Shown here piece by piece: positions 1 through 7,892 of a stretch of 56,896 nt of DNA. The stretch spans positions 1 through 56,896 of the forward strand of contig JAKSLB010000020.1 of the NCBI GenBank assembly GCA_024401435.1, read 5' to 3'. Under the pieces are notes generated by a model. That model did no database searches. It was not told the DNA's origin and was given only the letters and a program-made list of their open reading frames with translations. The first letter of the stretch is position 1; each line of letters starts with the position of its first letter. This DNA is from Paludibacteraceae bacterium (GTDB lineage: Bacteria; Bacteroidota; Bacteroidia; Bacteroidales; Paludibacteraceae). The position numbers and the translations under genes are program-made.

Positions 1-128
1 TTACGGTCTATGATGCCCTTGGCAGGGTAGTACGTGCCAATGTGGAATCCACCACTTGCCTGCAAGGTTTGAAAGTTGGCGTGTATGTTGTGAACGGACA
101 GAAGTTTGTTGTAAAAAAAGAGAATTAA
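1..128 (+). CDS. C-terminal end of a secreted protein with a T9SS-type tail (partial)
   Basis: Only the last 41 codons lie in the window; the frame is open to the left edge (codons begin at base 3). The peptide reads TVYDALGRVV near its start and ends in KFVVKKEN. The pattern (V-Y-D-x-x-G-R-x-V, then G-x-Y-V-V, then a short basic end) matches the Por-secretion-system C-terminal sorting domain that directs proteins through the type IX secretion system to the outer surface. The catalytic or binding part of the protein is outside the window, so its function cannot be stated. No terminator hairpin is obvious in the 185 bases that follow. Confidence 0.6.
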   Translation, partial: TVYDALGRVVRANVESTTCLQGLKVGVYVVNGQKFVVKKEN

Positions 129-313
129 AGTTCAATAGTTTCACTGGACAAATTGGAGAATAGGATAGACATTGATAAGTTAGGTGCTGTATCATTCAAG
201 ATGGTATTGACAGTTGTCGGGTACGTATGCTTATCGTCGTCCAGATGGCGTATGTGTCATCCTTATTGATTGTCTAAAGTCGTGAACTCATAAATATGTA
301 AACGAAAAATATA

Positions 314-1447
314 ATGAATAAACTAACTATTCTATTCACCCTCCTGACGCTCAGCGCAGGGGCGTGGGCAAATGAAATTACTTACACGGCAACAAGTGCG
401 TTGACTATCAATAGTGATAACGCATTTAATTTGACGCCTCAGAGTCATGCTTTTGCTATTAGTACGGGTAAAGGTACTATTAGTTTTGATGGAGATGTCA
501 CAGAGATTAGAGAACTCGCTTTCGCAAATTGCGGCAGTTTGACGTCTATTACCATTCCTGAGACTGTGACAACGATTGGAGATGAAGCTTTCGCAAATTG
601 CGACAGTTTGATATCTATTACCATTCCTAAATCCGTAACAACGATTGGAGAGGAAGCTTTTAATGATTGCGACAAATTGACGCAGGTTATCCTTCCTAAT
701 ACCATAACAACGATTGGAAAGGAAACTTTCGCAAATTGCGACAGATTGATGTCTATTACCATTCCTAAATCCGTAACAACGATTGAAAGTATGGCATTTT
801 ATTATTGTTATTTCTTGAATTCTATCACCATTCCTAAATCCGTAACCGAGATTGGAGATGATGCATTTGCAGCATGCGGTTTAACTACCGTTAAATTTGA
901 GGGGAATGCTTGCTCAAATGCGATTATAAAAGATGCATTTAGAAAGGTTGGTACCAAAGAAGATCCAGTAACCTTGATTTTGCCAGAAGATTGGAATTAT
1001 GATGCAGCTCCAACAGATAATGCTACGGCATGGCATGGTGGCTATTTCAACTCCAATCTTTTTTCAACGGATGGTGCAACGGATAGGAAAGCCGCTATTG
1101 ATACTATTACCGCCATATTGGAAGGCTATTCCGAGAGTGCCTATTTACAGTCTTTATTGACAGAAGAGGTGGCTAAAATCAATGCAGCCACTAACCGACT
1201 TGCGGTAAACGAGAGAAAGCAAGCCGCCGCCGATAGATTGAAATTTGCTGTAACTGCTTATGTTAATGGCTTGTCTGATGGTCAAACAACAGGTGACGCT
1301 GCTGGCTACCAGCGTGCGAAGAACGAACTGCCTACCGATGCCGAAGATGCTAAAGGTGCTGCGGTAGTGATTACCAAGGGGAAAAAGAGTGTGATGCTCA
1401 TCAATCCTGAAAAGGTGGAGTTTATTAAGACATCAACAGAAGAATAA
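314..1447 (+). CDS. BspA-like leucine-rich repeat surface protein (LRR_5 type)
   Basis: 377 residues. An N-terminal signal peptide ends near residue 19 (LSAGAWA). Residues about 60-205 carry six 23-residue repeats of the BspA/LRR_5 kind, with the core F-A-N-C-x-x-L-x-S-I-T-I-P-x-x-V-T-x-I-G. The family forms extended repeat solenoids and is common on host- or particle-attached Bacteroidales, where it mediates binding. After the repeats comes a helical, Ala/Glu-rich stretch (about 250-345) and a C-terminal segment with SVMLINPEKVEFIKT. That segment recurs in the next gene (SVTFYAPERVEYIKT) and is not the usual T9SS tail, so how the protein is anchored is unclear. The downstream paralogue starts 17 bases later, probably in the same transcript. 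The binding partner cannot be read from sequence. Confidence 0.8.
   Translation: MNKLTILFTLLTLSAGAWANEITYTATSALTINSDNAFNLTPQSHAFAISTGKGTISFDGDVTEIRELAFANCGSLTSITIPETVTTIGDEAFANCDSLISITIPKSVTTIGEEAFNDCDKLTQVILPNTITTIGKETFANCDRLMSITIPKSVTTIESMAFYYCYFLNSITIPKSVTEIGDDAFAACGLTTVKFEGNACSNAIIKDAFRKVGTKEDPVTLILPEDWNYDAAPTDNATAWHGGYFNSNLFSTDGATDRKAAIDTITAILEGYSESAYLQSLLTEEVAKINAATNRLAVNERKQAAADRLKFAVTAYVNGLSDGQTTGDAAGYQRAKNELPTDAEDAKGAAVVITKGKKSVMLINPEKVEFIKTSTEE
518..931 (+). repeat. Six 69-bp tandem coding repeats (LRR units)
   Basis: Unit starts at 518, 587, 656, 725, 794 and 863 are spaced exactly 69 bases, one 23-residue LRR unit each. Several units share nearly identical blocks such as TTCGCAAATTGCGACAG and ATTACCATTCCTAAATCCGT, while the last two have drifted. 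The high identity of the central units suggests recent expansion or exchange within the array. Confidence 0.85.
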
Positions 1448-1464
1448 ATAAAAACATAATCAAT

Positions 1465-2304
1465 ATGCGTAAATTAGTTATATTTATCACGCTCCTGATG
1501 CTCAGCGCAGGACTTTGGGCAGAGAATCCACCAGAACTGCCTGCGGGAGAAATATCTTATAATGGATTGTATTTCAGATGTTTGAGTAATGAATGCGTTG
1601 AGTTAGTAAAAAACAATGATAAAGAACTAGATTCATATAGTGGTAATATTGTTGTTCCAAAAAGGTTTGAGTTCATTGATACACAACAAAAACGTTATGT
1701 CTTGAAAGTTATACAAATTGGAGCCGATGCTTTTATGGATTGTCTCAATTTGACTTCTGTCACCCTTCCAACAACGATTGAAGCTATAGGAAACAATGCA
1801 TTTGCTAACTGTGAGAATCTGAAATTCGTTACATGTTTGGGTGACACTCCTCCAACGATAGCAGACGATATCTTTTCAGAAAAAATGGGAACCATAGTTT
1901 ATGTTCCCCGTGGGACAACAGTTGCATATAAGGAGGCTTGGAGTGTGTATGCAGACCGCATTCGTCTCACAGATTTAGAGGCAGCTAAAGAGAATGCCAT
2001 CAATTCTATAGAAACCGCTCGTCAAGGTATTCAGAATACCAATATCAACAACTGGATAGATGGAGCTATTAACGACATTAATGCTGCAGGTATAGACGCA
2101 GAAAAGGTCGATGACATAAAGAATCAGATCCTTACCATGATCAATATCTTTCAAGACGGCAAAACCGAAGGTGTAGAGGAAGCACTTGGCGAGATGGGCA
2201 AAGAATGCACTGGCTGTCCAGCTGTTAAAGTTAAGAAAGGCACCACATCCGTTACCTTCTATGCCCCCGAAAGAGTGGAATATATTAAAACTCAATCAGA
2301 ATAA
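1465..2304 (+). CDS. BspA-like leucine-rich repeat protein, short paralogue
   Basis: 279 residues. The signal peptide (LLMLSAGLWA) is almost the same as that of the preceding gene. Only about two LRR_5 units are visible (residues about 80-140: IGADAFMDCLNLTSVTLP, then IGNNAFANCENL). They are followed by a strand-rich stretch with IVYVPRGTTVAYKEAW, typical of the end of BspA-like domains. Residues about 170-245 are helical. The C-terminus SVTFYAPERVEYIKT matches the ending of the upstream protein, so the two share leader and tail and differ mainly in repeat number. It is probably a surface-exposed or secreted binding protein; the ligand is unknown. The pair looks like a tandem gene duplication followed by repeat loss or gain. 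Confidence 0.75.
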   Translation: MRKLVIFITLLMLSAGLWAENPPELPAGEISYNGLYFRCLSNECVELVKNNDKELDSYSGNIVVPKRFEFIDTQQKRYVLKVIQIGADAFMDCLNLTSVTLPTTIEAIGNNAFANCENLKFVTCLGDTPPTIADDIFSEKMGTIVYVPRGTTVAYKEAWSVYADRIRLTDLEAAKENAINSIETARQGIQNTNINNWIDGAINDINAAGIDAEKVDDIKNQILTMINIFQDGKTEGVEEALGEMGKECTGCPAVKVKKGTTSVTFYAPERVEYIKTQSE

Positions 2305-2561
2305 ATTCGCTCACTATCTATGGCCAAACTGCTCAATCCGGTCAACTCATAGCTGATGGAAGAATATTGGCAGCTGGTATTGGTGGAGGATGTCATGGTA
2401 ACGGCTATAACATTACTATCAATGGCGGTAGGATTATAGCCGTTAATACTTGTCTATATGAAGATGAATTTAAATCCGGTGCCGGTATCGATGGCGGCCA
2501 AAATGGTGTAGGTGGGGACATTACTATCTTTCCACCTTGCCTTTTGTACGTATACCGATAG
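2305..2561 (+). pseudogene. Remnant of a third BspA-family / Gly-rich beta-helix surface protein
   Basis: Directly after the stop of the previous gene a frame is open without a start. It reads SLTIYGQTAQSGQLIADGRI and then an Ala-Gly-Ile-Gly-Gly-Gly and N-I-T-I-N-G-G-R series, ending in a stop at 2559-2561. The LTIYGQT...G-Gly-rich...ITINGG pattern occurs in large BspA-like proteins of Bacteroidales. It lacks a start, a signal peptide and an ordinary C-terminus. The frame ends where the repeat-rich, non-coding sequence starts, so I read it as a decayed fragment. An assembly error is the alternative. Confidence 0.55.
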
Positions 2562-2718
2562 CAATGACGCACGTATGTCATTGTGGACGTATGCTATACG
2601 TTCCTACTTATGAGATGCTGTTTTGAGAGACTGCGTTTTATGACGTTCCTACTTGTCATTCTTATTTTTTTTTGTAAAATTTAAGATATCAAATGCACTG
2701 CGTATTGAAAAAAAAGTG
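2562..2718. repeat. Intergenic stretch with short dispersed repeats (GTTCCTAC motif)
   Basis: The motif GTTCCTAC occurs at 2600-2607 and 2645-2652, each preceded by a small palindromic stretch (ACGTATGCTATACGTTCC in the first case). The same motif follows a comparable stretch at 36128-36135. Short palindromic repeats like these are scattered between genes in Bacteroidales genomes. No gene is seen here. Confidence 0.45.
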
Positions 2719-2726
2719 TAACTTTG
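2719..2726 (+). promoter_or_regulatory. Promoter -7 box for the carB leader transcript
   Basis: TAACTTTG fits the Bacteroidetes -7 consensus TAnnTTTG. No good TTTG lies 20 bases upstream, so the -33 element is weak. Transcription would start near 2733, giving a leader of about 170 bases before carB. Confidence 0.55.
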
Positions 2727-2768
2727 CACCCAATAAAAAATAATGTAAATCAAAGAACTAAAAAGAGT

Positions 2769-2837
2769 ATGTCCGTACATCAATACATAGTAATTTGTTG
2801 GGATGCTGTGAAGACATTGGTGTTTTGTTCTTGTTAG
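2769..2837 (+). CDS. Putative 22-residue leader peptide upstream of carB
   Basis: The frame starts at ATG 2769 and stops at TAG 2835-2837. It encodes MSVHQYIVICWDAVKTLV followed by F-C-S-C. It lies in the carB leader transcript, about 36 bases after the predicted transcription start, behind a purine-rich AAAAAGAG. Its last third is U-rich in the RNA (TTGGTGTTTTGTTCTTGT), and its stop codon lies 9 bases before the left arm of an intrinsic terminator. A ribosome stalled or finishing at this stop would cover the left arm. That is the geometry of the enterobacterial pyrBI leader, where UTP-dependent polymerase pausing decides whether a ribosome catches up in time. There is no family match for so short a peptide, and translation is inferred from position alone. 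Confidence 0.45.
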   Translation: MSVHQYIVICWDAVKTLVFCSC

Positions 2838-2846
2838 TTTTTCGTT

Positions 2847-2875
2847 GCGGTGGTAGTTTCCCCCGCTTTTTTTTT
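2847..2875 (+). terminator. Intrinsic terminator inside the carB leader (candidate attenuator)
   Basis: Left arm GCGGTGG (2847-2853), loop TAGTTT, right arm CCCCCGC (2860-2866; one U-C mismatch), then nine T (2867-2875). It lies 30 bases before the carB start and after the carB promoter, so it can only serve to cut off carB transcription conditionally. The stretch before it (2820-2846) is very T-rich. Confidence 0.65.
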
Positions 2876-2905
2876 GTTAAGAAGTTATTTAAAGAGATTA
2901 AATAT

Positions 2906-5900
2906 ATGAAGTCACAGAAAGTTAAAAAGGTCATTTTGCTAGGATCTGGAGCTTTAAAAATTGGACAAGCCGGAGAATTTGACTACTCTGGTTCACAGGC
3001 TCTAAAAGCAATGCGTGAGGAGGGTATCTCCACAGTTTTGATTAACCCTAATATCGCAACGATCCAAACGTCGGAAGGCGTAGCTGATAAGGTTTATTTC
3101 TTACCTATCACTCCTTATTTCGTTGAGGAAGTTATTAAGAAAGAACAACCTGATGGTATTTTGTTAGCTTTCGGTGGACAAACTGCATTGAACTGCGGTA
3201 CAGAACTCTACCTTTCTGGTACATTGGAGAAATATGGTGTACAAGTATTGGGTACTTCAGTTGATGCAATTATGATTACGGAAGACCGTGATCTTTTCGT
3301 TAAGAAATTAAATGAAATTCAGGCTAAGACTCCAGTTTCTCAGGCTGTAGAGAATATGCAAGATGCTTTGACTGTTGCTCGTAGAATCGGTTATCCGGTC
3401 ATGGTACGTTCAGCTTATGCACTAGGAGGTCTTGGATCAGGTATCTGTGCTAATGAAGAGGAGTTTGTTGAACTTTGTGATAGTGCTTTGGCTCATTCTA
3501 AACAAATTCTTGTTGAGGAATCATTGAAGGGTTGGAAGGAGATAGAGTTTGAGGTTATCCGTGATGCTAACGATCATTGCTTCACTGTTGTTCCAATGGA
3601 AAACTTCGACCCACTTGGAATCCACACTGGTGAAAGTATCGTTGTCGCTCCAATCATCTCTTTGACACAAGATCAAATCAATTTATTACAAGATATTGCA
3701 AAGAAAGTTGTTCGTCACATTGGTATTGTGGGTGAATGTAATATTCAATATGCATTCAATGCTGAGACAAACGACTATCGTATTATAGAAATCAATGCTC
3801 GTTTGAGCCGTTCTTCAGCATTAGCTTCTAAAGCTTCTGGTTATCCTTTGGCTTTTGTTGCTGCTAAGTTGGCTTTGGGCTATACCCTTGACCAAATTGG
3901 TGAGATGGGCACTCCAAACTCAGCATACGTTGCTCCTTCAGTAGATTACATGATTGTTAAGATTCCTCGTTGGGACTTGACCAAGTTCGTAGGTGTTGAT
4001 CGTGAAATCAACTCATCTATGAAATCGGTTGGAGAAATCATGTCTATCGGTAAATCATTCGAAGAGATCATGCAAAAAGGTCTTCGTATGATTGGTCAGG
4101 GTATGCATGGATTCGTTGGTAACCACGATTTGGAATTTGACGATTTGGATAAGGAGTTGTCGCATCCAACTGATATGCGTATCTTCGCCATTGCTGCCGC
4201 ATTGGAGAAAGGCTACTCAATTGAAAAAATCGTAGACCTTACGAAGATTGACAAGTGGTTTATCGGCAAGTTGAAAAATATCGTTGACTATACTAAAGTA
4301 TTAGGTCAATATAAGAAGATTGAAGATATCCCTGCTGACGTGATGAAAGAAGCTAAGAGACTAGGTTTCTCTGACTTCCAGATTGCGCGTTATACGGAGA
4401 ATCCGGAAAACAACATGGAGAAGGAATCACTTCGTGTTCGTGCATTACGTAAGAAACAAGGAGTTGTGCCTGTTGTTCGTCGTATCAACACAGTTGCTTC
4501 TGAACATCCAGAGTTGACCAATTACTTGTATATGACATACGGTGCAGATGAGCACAGCATCGATTATTCATACAGAAATGACAAGAACATTGTAGTTTTA
4601 GGTTCTGGTGCTTACAGAATCGGTTCTTCTGTTGAGTTCGACTGGTGTTCAGTAAACGCTGTACAAACAGCCCGTAAGTTGGGTTACAAGTCAATCATGA
4701 TCAATTACAACCCAGAGACGGTATCTACGGACTATGATATGTGCGACAGGCTATACTTTGATGAGTTGAGTTTTGAACGTGTATTGGATGTAATCGATTT
4801 GGAAAATCCTAAGGGTGTGATTGTTTCTGTTGGTGGTCAAATTCCAAACAACTTGGCAATGAAGTTACACCGTCAGAATGTACCTATCTTAGGAACATCA
4901 CCAGTATCAATCGACCGTGCTGAGAACAGACATAAGTTCTCTGCTATGTTGGATCAACTTGGTATTGACCAACCACGTTGGGGTGAGTTGACAAGTCCAG
5001 AAGATATCGATAACTTTATTAATGAAGTTGGATTCCCAGTATTGATTCGTCCTTCCTATGTACTTTCAGGTGCTGCCATGAATGTTTGCTACAATCGTGA
5101 GCAAATGGATACGTTCTTGAAGATGGCTGCTAAGGTATCTAAAGAGTATCCAGTAGTTGTTTCTTCTTTCTTGCAAAATGCAAAAGAGGTGGAGTTTGAT
5201 GCGGTAGCTAAGAATGGTGAGATTATCGAATATGCAATTTCAGAACACGTTGAGTTTGCAGGAGTACACTCAGGAGATGCAACTTTGGTCTTCCCAGCAC
5301 AAAAATTGTATTTGGAGACAGTTCGTCAAATTAAGAGAGTAAGTAAGAAGATTGCAAAAGAATTGAATATCAGTGGACCATTCAATATTCAATATTTGGC
5401 TAAGGAAAATGCTGTTAAGGTAATTGAGTGTAACTTGCGTTCATCACGTAGTTTCCCATTTGTATCTAAGATATTGAAGAGAAACTTCATTGAGACGGCA
5501 ACTAAGATTATGTTGGATGTTCCAGTTGAAAAACCAGATTCATCCACATTCGATATCGATTATGTGGGTGTTAAGGCATCACAATTCTCATTCGCACGTT
5601 TGCACAAGGCAGATCCAATCTTGGGTGTAGATATGTCTTCAACAGGTGAGGTAGGATGCTTGGGTGCAGATTTTGATGAGGCATTAATCAACTCATTAAC
5701 ATCAGTAGGATATCACGTTCCAGAGAAGGGTATTTTGGTATCGTCTGGAGATATTCGTGGTAAGGTAGACTTGTTGGATGCATGTAAATTGTTAGATGCT
5801 CATGGTTATAAGATCTATGCAACAGAAGGAACAAGAAACTTCTTGGTAGAGCATGGTGTAAATGCCACAGCAGTAAGCTGGCCAGATGAGAATAATCACA

Positions 5901-6127
5901 ATGTAAACATCATTTCATTGCTACAAGAACATCAAGTAGACTTGGTTATTAATATACCAAAGAATCATACGAAGAGGGAATTGACGAATGGATATAAGAT
6001 TCGTCGTTCTGCAATTGATCACAATATTCCATTGATGACCAATGCAAGATTAGCAAGTGCATTTATCAAGGCATTCTGTGAGAAAGCTAAACAGGATATC
6101 CAGATAAAGAGCTGGCAAGAATATTAA
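2906..6127 (+). CDS. carB: Carbamoyl-phosphate synthase large subunit
   Basis: CarB uses bicarbonate, ammonia from the small subunit CarA and two ATP to make carbamoyl phosphate for pyrimidine and arginine synthesis. The start at 2906 (MKSQKVKKVILLGSGALKIG) gives 1073 residues, the same as the E. coli enzyme. The frame is open further upstream to 2795, but that extension runs through the leader terminator and is not family-like. Two homologous halves are visible, each with an ATP-grasp domain: half one begins with the GALKIGQAGEFDYSG loop, half two (about residue 555 on) with VVLGSGAYRIGSSVEFDW. The C-terminal 130 residues form the MGS-like regulatory domain, where allosteric nucleotides bind. 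No carA is adjacent. Expression is probably set by the leader attenuator. Confidence 0.97.
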   Translation: MKSQKVKKVILLGSGALKIGQAGEFDYSGSQALKAMREEGISTVLINPNIATIQTSEGVADKVYFLPITPYFVEEVIKKEQPDGILLAFGGQTALNCGTELYLSGTLEKYGVQVLGTSVDAIMITEDRDLFVKKLNEIQAKTPVSQAVENMQDALTVARRIGYPVMVRSAYALGGLGSGICANEEEFVELCDSALAHSKQILVEESLKGWKEIEFEVIRDANDHCFTVVPMENFDPLGIHTGESIVVAPIISLTQDQINLLQDIAKKVVRHIGIVGECNIQYAFNAETNDYRIIEINARLSRSSALASKASGYPLAFVAAKLALGYTLDQIGEMGTPNSAYVAPSVDYMIVKIPRWDLTKFVGVDREINSSMKSVGEIMSIGKSFEEIMQKGLRMIGQGMHGFVGNHDLEFDDLDKELSHPTDMRIFAIAAALEKGYSIEKIVDLTKIDKWFIGKLKNIVDYTKVLGQYKKIEDIPADVMKEAKRLGFSDFQIARYTENPENNMEKESLRVRALRKKQGVVPVVRRINTVASEHPELTNYLYMTYGADEHSIDYSYRNDKNIVVLGSGAYRIGSSVEFDWCSVNAVQTARKLGYKSIMINYNPETVSTDYDMCDRLYFDELSFERVLDVIDLENPKGVIVSVGGQIPNNLAMKLHRQNVPILGTSPVSIDRAENRHKFSAMLDQLGIDQPRWGELTSPEDIDNFINEVGFPVLIRPSYVLSGAAMNVCYNREQMDTFLKMAAKVSKEYPVVVSSFLQNAKEVEFDAVAKNGEIIEYAISEHVEFAGVHSGDATLVFPAQKLYLETVRQIKRVSKKIAKELNISGPFNIQYLAKENAVKVIECNLRSSRSFPFVSKILKRNFIETATKIMLDVPVEKPDSSTFDIDYVGVKASQFSFARLHKADPILGVDMSSTGEVGCLGADFDEALINSLTSVGYHVPEKGILVSSGDIRGKVDLLDACKLLDAHGYKIYATEGTRNFLVEHGVNATAVSWPDENNHNVNIISLLQEHQVDLVINIPKNHTKRELTNGYKIRRSAIDHNIPLMTNARLASAFIKAFCEKAKQDIQIKSWQEY

Positions 6128-6150
6128 TCCCGTTTTGTCACATAAAAAAA

Positions 6151-6181
6151 GGTGGTATTAGAAAAAAATACCACCTTTTTT
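6151..6181 (+). terminator. Intrinsic terminator of carB
   Basis: GGTGGTATT (6151-6159) pairs with AATACCACC (6167-6175), followed by six T. The A-run on the left side makes it potentially bidirectional. Confidence 0.85.
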
Positions 6182-6278
6182 ACCTTAAAATAAAATAATC
6201 GCTTTATTTTTACGTTAATTATCTGAATTCATCGTCAATTATTGCTTTAGGAATGATGATTTATTCGGAAATTTAACT

Positions 6279-6286
6279 TATTTTTG
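6279..6286 (+). promoter_or_regulatory. Promoter -7 box before the first glycosyltransferase
   Basis: TATTTTTG fits TAnnTTTG. Transcription from about 6293 would exclude the possible upstream start at 6284 and supports the ATG at 6311. A clear -33 TTTG is not seen. Confidence 0.4.
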
Positions 6287-6310
6287 CTATTACTTTTAGA
6301 AAGCGAGAAT

Positions 6311-7021
6311 ATGGATTGTAGAGTGAGCGTATGTATGCCCACATATAATGGGGAGCGGTACATACGAAGACAGTTGGAAACTATATTGAAACAATTGGGA
6401 GATGAGGATGAAATTATTATATCAGATGATTCTTCCATCGACAATACACTTTCAATTGTAGAATCTTTTCAAGACTCAAGAATAAAAATCTTGAAAGGAA
6501 ACAAGTTTCACAATCCGGTATACAACCTCGAAAATGCATTAAAGCATGCTAAGGGTGAATATATTTTTTTAGCAGACCAAGATGATGTGTGGTTGGATGA
6601 TAAGGTGGAGGAAATGCTGCTGTTGTTGAGAGATTATGATTTAGTAGTTTCGGATTGTAAGGTAGTAGATAGTGAAGAACACGTATTACATCCTTCTTTT
6701 TTTAAATTACTTAATTCTGGAAGTGGATTTGTGAAAAATTTAATGAAAAACACTTATATAGGTTGCTGTATGACTTTTAAACGTGAAGTTTTGTCGTATG
6801 TGCTTCCATTTCCATCAAATATACCGATGCATGATGTGTGGATAGCATTGAATGTAGAGTATAGAAGGAAAAAAGTTTTATTTTTTGACAAACCATTAAT
6901 CTTATATCGCAGGCATGGCGATAACACCTCAACGTGTTCTGAACCAAGTCGGCGACCATTGAAAGACAAATTTATGGATCGATGGCATTTGATTACCGCG
7001 ATTCTTAAACATTCGAAGTGA
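6311..7021 (+). CDS. Family 2 glycosyltransferase
   Basis: 236 residues from ATG 6311 (MDCRVSVCMPTYNGERYIRR). It has the GT-A fold marks of GT2: the N-terminal nucleotide-binding strand VSVCMPTYNGE, IISDDSSIDNT with the DD pair near residue 45, and ADQDDVWLDDK near residue 95, which holds the metal-binding acidic motif. MHDVWIALN near 175 is typical of the rhamnosyltransferase-like subgroup. The enzyme would transfer a sugar from a nucleotide donor to a lipid-linked glycan on the inner face of the cytoplasmic membrane. Donor and linkage cannot be told from sequence. The stop nearly touches the next start at 7023, so the two glycosyltransferases form an operon. Confidence 0.88.
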   Translation: MDCRVSVCMPTYNGERYIRRQLETILKQLGDEDEIIISDDSSIDNTLSIVESFQDSRIKILKGNKFHNPVYNLENALKHAKGEYIFLADQDDVWLDDKVEEMLLLLRDYDLVVSDCKVVDSEEHVLHPSFFKLLNSGSGFVKNLMKNTYIGCCMTFKREVLSYVLPFPSNIPMHDVWIALNVEYRRKKVLFFDKPLILYRRHGDNTSTCSEPSRRPLKDKFMDRWHLITAILKHSK

Positions 7022-7022
7022 T

Positions 7023-7838
7023 ATGTACCAGGTAACGGCATCTATAGTTATATACAAAAATGACAGGGAGGAGTTGTTGAAGGCGATTCATTCATTCTTG
7101 AATACTGAGATGAATGTAAAGCTATTCTTGATTGATAATTCACCTACTGATGAGATAAAGACAATTATCCCACAGGATAGTCGTATTGAGTATGCTTTTC
7201 AGGGGGAAAATCTTGGTTTTGGAAAAGCTCACAACATTGTCATGGAGAAGGTGAGAAATTTGTCTACCTACCATTTAGTGCTAAATCCGGATATTTATTT
7301 TGAAACAGGCGTAATTGAAGCCTTATATGATTATATGGAAAAGAATGAAAATGTGGGTCTTATTTCTCCTGACATTTTCCTTCCGAGTGGTGAAAGAGCT
7401 TATTCTTGTCGCTTGTTGCCTAAACCAAGTACCTTGATATCTAGACGTCTATGGCCTGCTTCTTCTAAGGATATTTATACAAAAGTATCTTATGATAAAC
7501 CTTTGAGCTCGCCTTGGGTTTCAGGATGCTTTATGTTTGTACGTACTTCTCTTTTTGATAAGATTGGATTGTTCGACGAACGATATTTTATGTATTGTGA
7601 AGATTTAGACTATTCTCGTCGTGTACATTCTTCTAAAATGGATATTGTTTATTATCCTATGGTAAAAGCAATTCATGTTTTCCATAGAGATTCTGCAAAA
7701 TCATTTAAAATGCTTTTGATTCACATATCTTCTGCTTTTAAATATTTTACTAAGTGGGGGTGGTTCTGTGATAAGGAAAGAGACGAAATCAATGAAAAAT
7801 CGATACAGAATTTAGTCCTGGTTGAGGATGAAAAATAA
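7023..7838 (+). CDS. Family 2 glycosyltransferase, WbbL/rhamnosyltransferase-like
   Basis: 271 residues. The order of motifs is that of WbbL-like GT2 enzymes: ASIVIYKNDREEL at the N-terminus, LFLIDNSP near residue 40, NLGFGKAHN near residue 68, VLNPDIYFE near residue 90 (metal-binding position), WVSGCFMFVRTSLFDKIGLF near 165, and FDERYFMYCEDLDYSRRVH near 185 with the general-base region E-D-x-D. These enzymes often transfer rhamnose or another deoxyhexose in O-antigen or capsule synthesis; the donor here is inferred only. It is the last gene before a strong hairpin terminator. Confidence 0.88.
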   Translation: MYQVTASIVIYKNDREELLKAIHSFLNTEMNVKLFLIDNSPTDEIKTIIPQDSRIEYAFQGENLGFGKAHNIVMEKVRNLSTYHLVLNPDIYFETGVIEALYDYMEKNENVGLISPDIFLPSGERAYSCRLLPKPSTLISRRLWPASSKDIYTKVSYDKPLSSPWVSGCFMFVRTSLFDKIGLFDERYFMYCEDLDYSRRVHSSKMDIVYYPMVKAIHVFHRDSAKSFKMLLIHISSAFKYFTKWGWFCDKERDEINEKSIQNLVLVEDEK

Positions 7839-7840
7839 TG

Positions 7841-7870
7841 AAAGGCTATTGGTTGTCCAATAGCCTTTTT
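7841..7870. terminator. Terminator between converging glycosyltransferase genes
   Basis: AAAGGCTATTGG (7841-7852), loop TTGT, CCAATAGCCTTTTT (7857-7870). Stem of 12 pairs with T-run on the right and A-run on the left, so it can serve both the + gene ending at 7838 and the - gene ending at 7893. Confidence 0.85.
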
Positions 7871-7892
7871 TATGTCTTGAAAAATTTGTTAT

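Noticed and set aside
518-931. CRISPR-like array of regular repeats
   Set aside because: The period is 69 bases with no unique spacers, and it is a coding LRR array in frame.
2795-2905. N-terminal extension of CarB (37 extra residues from a TTG)
   Set aside because: It reads through a U-rich leader and an intrinsic terminator, has no resemblance to CarB, and the ATG at 2906 gives exactly the usual family length.
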